Positions 1-5,568 of a stretch of 5,648 nucleotides of DNA are shown piece by piece. A program made the translations under genes and the position numbers. Position 1 is the stretch's first letter. Every line of letters begins with the position of its first letter. The notes below the pieces were generated by a model. That model saw only the letters and a program-made list of their open reading frames with translations, searched no databases and had not been told where the DNA came from. The stretch is from Porphyromonadaceae bacterium (GTDB lineage: Bacteria > Bacteroidota > Bacteroidia > Bacteroidales > UBA11471), in contig JAJQIP010000135.1 of NCBI GenBank assembly GCA_021199145.1, positions 1 through 5,648 of the forward strand, in the 5' to 3' direction.

Positions 1-671
1 GTTCCACCCGTATGATTGGTTCGCCTCCCGGCTATGTCGGTTACGAGGAGGGAGGTCAGCTCACCGAAGCCATCCGACGGAAGCCCTATTCGGTCGTCCT
101 CTTTGACGAAATCGAGAAGGCGCATCCCGACATATTCAATATCCTGCTGCAGGTATTGGATGACGGGCGGTTGACCGACAACAAAGGGCGGTTGGTCAAC
201 TTCAAGAACACCATCATCATCATGACCTCCAATATGGGGTCGCAGTTGATTCGTGAAAATCTGGGACACCTCACGGAGAGCAATCGGGAAGAGTTGCTCG
301 AAAAGACGAAGCGGCAAGTCCTCGATCTGTTGAAACAGACCATCCGTCCGGAGTTCCTCAACCGTATCGACGAGACGATTATGTTCACCCCGTTGAAAGA
401 GGAGCAGATTAAGGCCATCGTCTCCATGCAGTTGGAGCGTGTCGGTCAGTTGTTGGCCTCTAATGACGTGAAGCTCGAAGTGACCCCTGCGGCCCTCGAC
501 TTTATCGCCGAGCAGGGGTATGACCCCGAATTCGGTGCCCGACCCGTAAAACGGGTTATCCACCGCTATGTACTGAACCAGTTGTCGAAAGATTTGCTGG
601 CGCAGAAGGTTGACAAGAGCAAACCCATTCAGATTGATGCCGATTCGGGCGGACTGATTTTCCGCAACTGA
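1..671 (+). CDS. clpB: ClpB disaggregase, C-terminal part (5' truncated by window edge)
   Basis: This is the C-terminal portion of the Hsp100 AAA+ disaggregase ClpB, a cytosolic hexamer that threads aggregated protein through its pore in cooperation with DnaK/DnaJ. The reading frame is open from base 3, so the gene begins outside the window and the first visible Met (base 12) is internal. The 222 visible residues cover the second nucleotide-binding domain downstream of its Walker A motif. In order they show the substrate-gripping pore loop GYVG (residues 10-13), Walker B FDEIE (34-38), sensor-1 TSN (75-77), the arginine-finger stretch RPEFLNRID (115-123) and the sensor-2 GARPVKR (178-184) of the small D2 subdomain. 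ClpB rather than ClpC is favoured by the DDGRLTDNKGR stretch and by the FGARPVKR and GLIFRN tail, as in Bacteroidales ClpB. All visible catalytic motifs are intact. A strong terminator follows 9 nt after the stop. Confidence 0.96.
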   Translation, partial: STRMIGSPPGYVGYEEGGQLTEAIRRKPYSVVLFDEIEKAHPDIFNILLQVLDDGRLTDNKGRLVNFKNTIIIMTSNMGSQLIRENLGHLTESNREELLEKTKRQVLDLLKQTIRPEFLNRIDETIMFTPLKEEQIKAIVSMQLERVGQLLASNDVKLEVTPAALDFIAEQGYDPEFGARPVKRVIHRYVLNQLSKDLLAQKVDKSKPIQIDADSGGLIFRN

Positions 672-680
672 TTTTCATCG

Positions 681-718
681 AGTGTGTACAGGACGACAAG
701 TCCTGTACACACTTTTTT
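681..718 (+). terminator. Intrinsic terminator of clpB
   Basis: A perfect 13-bp inverted repeat (681-693 with 701-713) encloses the 7-nt loop CGACAAG and runs into six T residues (713-718). It lies 9 nt after the clpB stop codon. The stem plus U-tract is a classic rho-independent terminator and separates clpB from the next transcription unit. The complement has no matching U-tract, so it should act mainly on the + strand. Confidence 0.92.
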
Positions 719-753
719 ATAGAAAATTTTCAGTTCTACCCAGGCTTTCTCGC

Positions 754-761
754 TATCTTTG
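754..761 (+). promoter_or_regulatory. Bacteroidota-type -7 element (TATCTTTG) for the transporter operon
   Basis: TATCTTTG matches the Bacteroidota primary-sigma -7 consensus TAnnTTTG exactly. The -33 side is weak: only a TTTTC at 727-731, 22 bp upstream, approximates TTTG. Transcription normally begins some 5-8 nt after this element, which would place the start at about 767-769, on or next to the ATG at 768. The transcript is therefore predicted to be leaderless or nearly so. Confidence 0.7.
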
Positions 762-767
762 CAGCGG

Positions 768-1730
768 ATGGATACCGGTCAGATAAAAAAAAGAGAGTTC
801 GCCTTGAAGGGCCATGCCTGTGCCCTGGCCGCCAATATCATTTGGGGGTTGAACGCTCCTATCGGGAAAGAGGCGTTGGAAGTCGTTTCAGCCACAGCCA
901 TGACCGCTTACCGGATGTTGGGAGCCTGTCTCGCCTTTTGGCTGTTATCCCTATTCCTTCCCCGTGACCTCGTGACCCGGCGGGACAAGATATTGCTCAT
1001 TTTCGCCGCCCTGTTCGGAATCGTCTTCAATCAAGGGACCTTCATATACGGCTTGTCGCAGACATCCCCTATCGATGCCTCCATCATCACCTCCACCACT
1101 CCCATTTTCACCATGATTCTGGCCGCCGTCTTTCTGCGGGAACCCGTTACGTGGAAGAAGGTTATCGGCATTGCGTTGGGAATTTGCGGTGCGCTCATCC
1201 TTATCTTCGGGAGCAATGTCTCCTCCGATGGAGGAAGTGTTCGGGGCGATTTGCTCTGTCTCTCGGCACAAATCAGTTTCTGCATCTACCTGACCCTGTT
1301 CAAGGACCTTATCTCACGGTATTCCCCGGTGACTGTCAGCAAATGGCTCTTCCTTTACGGTGCCATCATGTTCCTGCCCTTTTCCTCTGGCGAGGTGCTT
1401 TCGGTCGAGTCTCACCACATCCCCTTCTCGGTGTGGTGGCGGGTTCTCTTTGTGGTGTTCGGGGCGACTTTCCTGTCGTACCTCTTCATGACGACCGGTC
1501 AGCATCTGTTGCGTCCCACCCTTGTCAGCATGTACAACTATGCCCAACCCATTGTAGCGACCTTGGTGTCGGTAACTTTGGGACTGAGTGTCTTCGGCTT
1601 CTCGGCCGGAGTGGCCATCCTCTTGATTTTCACGGGAGTCTATTTTGTCACTATCAGCAAATCGCGGGCAGAGCTTGACGCTGAACAGGAAAAGAAAAGA
1701 GCCGAAGTGGGGAAGGAGGAGTTACGGTAA
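768..1730 (+). CDS. EamA/DMT-superfamily inner-membrane transporter
   Basis: This 320-residue protein is a drug/metabolite-transporter superfamily permease of the EamA type. Family members export or import small metabolites such as amino acids, nucleotides or amphipathic compounds, and the substrate cannot be told from the sequence. It has the standard architecture of ten hydrophobic helices in two tandem EamA repeats (about residues 15-148 and 160-297). Repeat-ending signatures are TSTTPIFTMILAAVFLREP (108-126) and YAQPIVATLVSV (258-269). The first has the usual repeat-end glutamate (E125). The second repeat reads GLSVFG where a glutamate is more usual. The C-tail (about 298-320) is charged and cytoplasmic. 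ATG 768 is chosen over an in-frame TTG at 759 because that TTG overlaps the -7 promoter element. It is the first gene of a probable four-gene operon. Assignment to the superfamily is firm; function is open. Confidence 0.92.
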   Translation: MDTGQIKKREFALKGHACALAANIIWGLNAPIGKEALEVVSATAMTAYRMLGACLAFWLLSLFLPRDLVTRRDKILLIFAALFGIVFNQGTFIYGLSQTSPIDASIITSTTPIFTMILAAVFLREPVTWKKVIGIALGICGALILIFGSNVSSDGGSVRGDLLCLSAQISFCIYLTLFKDLISRYSPVTVSKWLFLYGAIMFLPFSSGEVLSVESHHIPFSVWWRVLFVVFGATFLSYLFMTTGQHLLRPTLVSMYNYAQPIVATLVSVTLGLSVFGFSAGVAILLIFTGVYFVTISKSRAELDAEQEKKRAEVGKEELR

Positions 1731-1770
1731 ACGATAATTCAATGATAAAATTCTAAAAAACAACGATATT

Positions 1771-2091
1771 ATGAAAAACGAAAAAGATGATTTGTTGGAG
1801 TACGACGAAGATGATGCCGTGAAATTTATCCGTGCGAAAAATCCCGGTCTCTCGCTCGATGACGATCAGATAAACTACCTTATCGACTTGATTTACGACT
1901 ACTATGACGACCGAGGCTTTTTGGATGAGAACAGTGATGAGACTGTGGAGATTGCCGATGACGATTTGATGGATTATGTCGTCTCGAACGTCAAGAGAGA
2001 CGGTGTCTACACGATTGACGAAAAGGAGATTGCCCTTGTCGTGGAGGGAGAATTGGGTTATTGTGACTCCTTAGGTGTCTTTGAAAATTAA
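1771..2091 (+). CDS. Conserved-looking acidic small protein of unknown function
   Basis: This 106-residue protein is extremely acidic, with 32 Asp/Glu against 9 Lys/Arg. It has no signal peptide or membrane segment, so it is probably cytosolic. The sequence appears mostly helical, with an N-terminal EYDEDDAVKFI stretch, a central tyrosine- and aspartate-rich DLIYDYYDDRG segment (residues 43-53) and a C-terminal EKEIALVVEGELGY segment. It resembles small acidic hypothetical proteins I associate with Bacteroides genomes, but I can assign no family function. The clustered acidic residues do not form a clear EF-hand loop. The start is ATG 1771 behind an A/T-rich leader with no Shine-Dalgarno sequence, as is normal in this phylum. 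It lies 40 nt after the transporter and 6 nt before the OmpA-like gene, so it is probably co-transcribed. Confidence 0.82.
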   Translation: MKNEKDDLLEYDEDDAVKFIRAKNPGLSLDDDQINYLIDLIYDYYDDRGFLDENSDETVEIADDDLMDYVVSNVKRDGVYTIDEKEIALVVEGELGYCDSLGVFEN

Positions 2092-2097
2092 TCGGAG

Positions 2098-2721
2098 ATG
2101 AGGCGACCGCTGTTCCTCCCCTTGATACTTCTCCTGCTTATTTTGTTTCCCCTTTCGGCTGCAGCCCGAGGCGGGAAGAGGAGCTCCGCACCCGACTGGC
2201 GGGCGTTGAGCCGTGGAGAACAGATTGCCTCGTTCACCCTCACGCCCCGTAGCAAATCCCTTGTGCGGCCCTATATGCAGGAGGAGGCCGACCGCTTGGC
2301 GGCCGTTTTCCCTACAGAGGTGACGACTTTGCGAGACAGTCTTGTTGTAGGGGTTACCCTCCCTTCGTACCGGTTGTTTGCAGGGAATGACACCCTTCCC
2401 TCGGAAGAGGGAGTCCACCTCTTGCAAGCGGTAGCGGAGAGCATTCCGGGGAGCAACGATTTCCGACTTGTTGTGGCGGTGCATACAGCCGATGTGGGCA
2501 GTGTCGAATATATGACCCGCCTCACCCGTCAACGGGCTGAGGCCCTTGCGCAATGCTTTCAAGGACTGTTGGACGAAGCGGCCGTTGTCGTGCCGTACGG
2601 CTTAGGAGCCACCGAACCGATAGCCTCCAATCGAACTTATAAAGGTAGGGATGCCAACCGGCGGGTCGAGTTGTGGCTTGTGCCCTCTTCGGCCCTGATT
2701 TCCCGATTGACGAAACGATAA
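2098..2721 (+). CDS. Secreted OmpA-C-like (peptidoglycan-associating type) protein
   Basis: This 207-residue exported protein has a C-terminal OmpA/MotB-like domain, a fold that usually anchors envelope proteins to peptidoglycan through diaminopimelate. Residues 1-23 form a Sec signal peptide: Arg2-Arg3, a leucine-rich core, then SAAA-R. No lipobox Cys is present, so it is probably soluble periplasmic or surface-associated rather than a lipoprotein. The OmpA-like region spans about residues 80-195. It shows the YRLF strand (91-94), LLQAVAESI helix, LVVAVHTADVGS (124-135), RLTRQRAEAL (141-150), YGLGATEPIASN (167-178) and GRDANRRVEL (183-192). The conserved arginine of the helix (R146) is present. 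The Asp normally 15 residues before it is Ala131, with Asp132 next to it, so cell-wall binding may be altered. No beta-barrel precedes the domain; the N-terminal 55 or so residues are unassigned. Confidence 0.85.
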   Translation: MRRPLFLPLILLLLILFPLSAAARGGKRSSAPDWRALSRGEQIASFTLTPRSKSLVRPYMQEEADRLAAVFPTEVTTLRDSLVVGVTLPSYRLFAGNDTLPSEEGVHLLQAVAESIPGSNDFRLVVAVHTADVGSVEYMTRLTRQRAEALAQCFQGLLDEAAVVVPYGLGATEPIASNRTYKGRDANRRVELWLVPSSALISRLTKR

Positions 2722-2732
2722 AGCCTGTAGAA

Positions 2733-3332
2733 ATGACTTCGCCTGTAGCGGAAATAGCCGTTGAACGCCATCCTTGGCCCCCTTTTCTGCCGGAGAAAGC
2801 CCGTCTTCTGATGTTAGGCAGTTTCCCTCCAAAGCGGGAGCGGTGGAGTATGGATTTTTTCTATCCCAATTGGCTCAATGACATGTGGCGGATTATGGGG
2901 CTGATTTTCTACGAAGACAAGGCGTATTTCACGGAGCCTGTCGAAAAACGATTTCATCGGGAACGCATTGAGCGGTTCCTTCGGGAGCGGGGTATTGCCC
3001 TGTACGACATGGCTGTGGCGGTACGCCGTCTGAAGGACAACGCCTCCGACCAGTTCCTCGAAGTGGTGGAGGCGACCGACTGGCGGGCTTTGTTGCGGCA
3101 GATGCCCTGCTGTACCGCTGTGGTGACTACCGGACAGAAGGCCACGGAGACCTTTTGCCTATCCGCCGGCATTGCCGCACCCCGTATCGGGGAGTGTACC
3201 CCTTTTGATTTTGAGGGACGGAAAGTCCGATTCTACCGGATGCCCTCCTCCTCCCGAGCCTATCCGCTACCCTTGCCTCGAAAAGCCGATGCCTATGCCA
3301 CACTGTTTACCCGTGAGGGAATAAAGGGGTGA
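2733..3332 (+). CDS. Uracil-DNA glycosylase superfamily protein, family 6 (hypoxanthine-DNA glycosylase)-like
   Basis: This 199-residue cytosolic protein has the motif order of the uracil-DNA glycosylase superfamily, which excises deaminated bases and starts base-excision repair. Motif 1 is LLMLGSFPP (25-33), followed by FYPNWLNDMWRIMG (43-56), RGIALYDMAVAVRRLKDNASD (86-106), the strand VVTTGQKA (130-137) and motif 2 MPSSSRA (170-176). UNG has Asp and MUG/SMUG have Asn in motif 1, but this protein has Phe31. The pattern, including an Asn three residues before Trp (N49-D-M-W52) comparable to the HPRNAFW motif, is closest to family 6 deoxyinosine/hypoxanthine glycosylases. Substrate is therefore inferred, possibly hypoxanthine or uracil. 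ATG 2733 is preferred, 11 nt after the upstream stop. A GTG at 2673 is in frame but would overlap the OmpA-like gene and add residues unlike the family start. It is the last gene of the operon. Confidence 0.82.
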   Translation: MTSPVAEIAVERHPWPPFLPEKARLLMLGSFPPKRERWSMDFFYPNWLNDMWRIMGLIFYEDKAYFTEPVEKRFHRERIERFLRERGIALYDMAVAVRRLKDNASDQFLEVVEATDWRALLRQMPCCTAVVTTGQKATETFCLSAGIAAPRIGECTPFDFEGRKVRFYRMPSSSRAYPLPLPRKADAYATLFTREGIKG

Positions 3333-3738
3333 GATATCGGGTGCTCTATTCTCATATCCTAAAGGAAATTATTGCGGATAGCCGCACTTTTTACCTCCAA
3401 AATATATATTCCCCTATAACTATTGTAATAAAAATTCCGGAGGTAGCTATATCGGCAATGTAATACTGTTTCTTTTTGAAGATAAAAGGTAAGGGGTCTT
3501 CCTATTTTTTGCTGAATTATATTTTGATATTCAAACTGTAATTATTGTAGGACGATAATTATATAAATAAAATGCAGTTTCCACTAGGATATAACAAGAC
3601 GGCAATCGCTACTACCTTTGGAATAATCCATGATACCACCAAAATCCTCAAAAAACAAAATGCAATTTAAAGCTATTATAAAGCGTTTCGAGCACTTCCG
3701 TTATCCACAACCATGTTGATTACGTTTTCTGTCGGAAA
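3333..3738. other. AT-rich convergent intergenic spacer without a gene
   Basis: This 406-nt stretch lies between the ends of two convergent units, and composition drops to AT-rich right after the glycosylase stop. It holds a small hairpin with a T-run (3373-3392), an inverted repeat TACCTCC/GGAGGTA (3392-3398 and 3439-3445) and an AT stem TAATTAT/ATAATTA (3539-3545 and 3555-3561). A lone TACCTTTG (3613-3620) also occurs. The only short frame after it (from ATG 3630, 29 codons) resembles nothing I know. I see no tRNA, no open frame of useful length and no clear terminator for the minus-strand restriction gene. Confidence 0.7.
3373..3392 (+). terminator. Possible weak intrinsic terminator of the four-gene operon
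   Basis: A 5-bp GC-rich stem (TGCGG, loop ATAG, CCGCA; 3373-3386) is followed by C and five T residues (3388-3392), 40 nt after the glycosylase stop codon. Position and orientation fit an operon terminator, but the stem is short, so this is a tentative call. Confidence 0.45.
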
Positions 3739-4560
3739 TCACGGTAACAATCGGGGCTTATCCATCACAACTTCCGCTGTTTCATATAAAGTAGAAATTG
3801 TATGGGGATTGATACGAAACTTTGTACCGTGATTATGTCTTGTTCTTGCGTCAAAATCTATATTAATATCTCCATTACGAATTGCATTTATAAAATTTTG
3901 AATACTTAAATTTTGTAATTTCAGCACTTTATAATAATGGAAATACATTTCTCCGGCATCCTTGCGAGTTTCAAAAATAACAAAGAAAGTGTTCAATAAT
4001 TTTGTTCGTGCTTTACTAAAAAGGTCGTCATAGCCCCAATATGGAGTTATTTCTAACTTTTCTATCTGTCCGTTACGCTTTTCTACTTCATTAAGCCATT
4101 CACGGTCTATTTCTAAAACATTCTTCCCGTCAAATTCTATGCAAACTTTTTTTTCTTTGTCATTTATCTTAATTGTAAAACCTCTTGTATATCTTTTCGC
4201 AGAAAGTGTTGCTCTAAAAGACATCTCATTTTTAGGGTATCTAACACCGGCTTTTTCATGAGGCCAACCGTATTGAGGTAATAAAAAGTTCGAAACTATT
4301 TTACATGCTTGTGGAGAAGGCTCCAAATGAAACAGAGTCAATAAAGATGAAGTGTCATCACGTTGTGTTTTTAACTCCCATTCTGCCGCATTAGGAATAG
4401 GTAGATTGTTCTCCGGAATACCTAATAAATCCTCCAACTTATTTCCTGCCGCTCCATCATTTGTTTTACGTGTGGTATTTTTTATCCATCCCAACTGTTC
4501 AATCTGATGAAATTGTTCGATAAGAGTTTCTTTAGAGATAGGTTTTAATACAGTACTCAT
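3739..4560 (-). CDS. Type II restriction endonuclease, MvaI/BcnI family
   Basis: This 273-residue protein matches the MvaI/BcnI family of Type II endonucleases, MutH-like PD-(D/E)xK enzymes. Characterised members act as monomers and nick CCWGG (MvaI) or CCSGG (BcnI). Family landmarks are GNKLEDLLGIPENNLPIPN (39-57), the catalytic E-x-K within EWELK (E62, K64), SLLTLFHLEPSP (72-83), LPQYGW (94-99), PYWGYDDL (173-180), KARTKLLN (183-190) and DFDARTRHNHGTKFR (235-249). All are intact with no frameshift, so the enzyme is probably active. Length is slightly above the roughly 240-250 residues of the characterised enzymes. The start at 4560 lies 3 nt after the methyltransferase stop, pointing to translational coupling and to protection being made first. 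Codon use is AT-rich, unlike the + strand genes. Family is firm; the precise target is inferred. Confidence 0.93.
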   Translation of the reverse strand: MSTVLKPISKETLIEQFHQIEQLGWIKNTTRKTNDGAAGNKLEDLLGIPENNLPIPNAAEWELKTQRDDTSSLLTLFHLEPSPQACKIVSNFLLPQYGWPHEKAGVRYPKNEMSFRATLSAKRYTRGFTIKINDKEKKVCIEFDGKNVLEIDREWLNEVEKRNGQIEKLEITPYWGYDDLFSKARTKLLNTFFVIFETRKDAGEMYFHYYKVLKLQNLSIQNFINAIRNGDINIDFDARTRHNHGTKFRINPHTISTLYETAEVVMDKPRLLP

Positions 4561-4563
4561 AGT

Positions 4564-5430
4564 TCAATCAAAAAGTTGTGGTAAATGAAATTTTGCTACT
4601 TCACTCTGTTCCTTATTCCTCATAATTCGTTCTTCTGCCAATTTACAATAAGATTCGGAAATTTCAATTCCTATATAATGACGTTTCAATCCTGCTGCTA
4701 CCACAGCGGTAGTTCCACTACCCATAAAGGGGTCGAGAATGATATTCGCACTCGTGCTTGATACAATGCGGTCTATAAGAGCAACAGGGAATGGCGCAGG
4801 ATGAGAATTATTAAGTTCTTGCGAAAATTCCCATACATCGCCCCATCTATTCGCTTTGGGCTGCAATTTAAATTTTGGCTTTGCTATCATATAAATAACT
4901 TCATAGGTAGGCAAAAAATAACCCGCATTAAAATTGATACCCCCTTTTCGTTTCCAAATAATTATTTGGCGAACAGGAAACCCTTTTACTATATCCGCCC
5001 TATCCTGTAACAATCCGTTTTGTACCCTCCACTTGTGATTATAGAAAATGGCTCCATCCTCTTTAATGACACGAAACATTTCTGTAAGACATTCACGCTG
5101 CCACTTTACATATTCTTCATGCGGCATACAATCATCGTAATTTGCATAACCTTGTATAAGAGCCGCATTTGACCATTTCCCGCCTTTCCCACACTTCATG
5201 CCGTTCCCTGTGGAATTTTTTAAATTATATGGCGGTGAGGTTATGACTAAATCAACGGATTCAGATGGAATTTTCTTTAATACTTCCTCACATCTGCCAC
5301 AAATTATTTTATCGATCAAATCTTCTATATTTTGACCCTTTGTGTTTGCCACTTTTTTATTTGAAAAATAAATTGTATCAGTAATTGTATTCATGGCGTA
5401 AAGCAAAGACGTTATAAAAAGGGTATACAT
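4564..5430 (-). CDS. Beta-class DNA methyltransferase of the R-M pair, probable N4-cytosine type
   Basis: This SAM-dependent DNA methyltransferase is the likely protecting partner of the adjacent endonuclease. Counted from the Met at 5430, the catalytic motif IV TSPPY (64-68) precedes the motif X-like HPAPFP (210-215), the SAM-binding motif I DPFMGSGTT (233-241) and the motif II acidic residue in IGIEIS (E256). This IV-before-I order defines the beta class. SPPY rather than DPPY, plus the MvaI/BcnI partner (whose known methylases make N4-methylcytosine), favours N4-cytosine methylation; N6-adenine is not excluded. The recognition region is probably about residues 71-105, between motif IV and the next core element. 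Two starts are possible: ATG at 5430 (288 aa) or ATG at 5394 (276 aa, MNTITDT). The latter looks more like a family N-terminus because the first 12 residues are a hydrophobic extension, and neither has a Shine-Dalgarno sequence. The gene is full length and AT-rich. Confidence 0.9.
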   Translation of the reverse strand: MYTLFITSLLYAMNTITDTIYFSNKKVANTKGQNIEDLIDKIICGRCEEVLKKIPSESVDLVITSPPYNLKNSTGNGMKCGKGGKWSNAALIQGYANYDDCMPHEEYVKWQRECLTEMFRVIKEDGAIFYNHKWRVQNGLLQDRADIVKGFPVRQIIIWKRKGGINFNAGYFLPTYEVIYMIAKPKFKLQPKANRWGDVWEFSQELNNSHPAPFPVALIDRIVSSTSANIILDPFMGSGTTAVVAAGLKRHYIGIEISESYCKLAEERIMRNKEQSEVAKFHLPQLFD

Positions 5431-5455
5431 ACTAGCTCGAACTATATACCTTCTA

Positions 5456-5487
5456 CAAATATAAATATAAATTTAACGCCTGCAAAA
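5456..5487 (-). promoter_or_regulatory. Bacteroidota promoter of the R-M operon
   Basis: Read on the minus strand, TTTTG (5487-5483), 19 bp, then TATATTTG (5463-5456) matches the Bacteroidota -33 TTTG and -7 TAnnTTTG consensus with the usual spacing. Transcription would begin near 5450-5448. That leaves a leader of about 20 nt to the ATG at 5430 or about 55 nt to the ATG at 5394. No operator repeat or controller-protein (C-box) dyad is evident around it. Confidence 0.75.
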
Positions 5488-5568
5488 GCTTTAGATATTT
5501 CTGAATCATGAAAAAAACTGAGAGTCCCCCAACTCCCTATCTAAGCTAATTTAAATCAATATTTTATA

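Noticed and set aside
86..427. Minus-strand open frame of 113 codons inside clpB
   Set aside because: It lies antisense to a strongly conserved AAA+ domain, and its translation is compositionally odd with no recognisable motif. It is a shadow frame.
1151..1678. Plus-strand 175-codon open frame in another phase inside the transporter
   Set aside because: It overlaps the clear EamA transporter completely, its Cys/His/Leu-rich translation has no domain logic, and it has no start context.
2071..2562. Minus-strand 163-codon open frame opposite the OmpA-like gene
   Set aside because: The + strand has a signal peptide and OmpA-domain motifs. The antisense frame is a by-product of GC-rich codon use.
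2673..2732. GTG start 20 codons upstream for the glycosylase
   Set aside because: It would overlap the OmpA-like gene by 49 nt and adds residues that are a frame-shifted reading of that gene's 3' end. ATG 2733 fits the operon spacing and the family N-terminus.
3613..3719. TACCTTTG promoter match followed by a 29-codon frame from ATG 3630
   Set aside because: There is no -33 partner, the peptide resembles nothing known, and chance TAnnTTTG matches are common in AT-rich DNA.
4801..5010. Plus-strand 69-codon frame inside the methyltransferase gene
   Set aside because: It is antisense to conserved methyltransferase sequence, with no independent start signal and no motif.
3333..5430. Absence of CCNGG sites in the R-M cassette and adjoining spacer
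   Set aside because: By eye I found none here while the GC-rich half has several (for example CCAGG at 740-744). At this AT content only about two would be expected by chance, so absence is not evidence of site avoidance.
5508..5549. Short frame ATG AAA AAA ACT ... ending after 13 codons upstream of the R-M promoter
   Set aside because: It is too short and has no promoter or conservation signal. It borders the dubious G-rich tail, so a truncated divergent gene cannot be supported.
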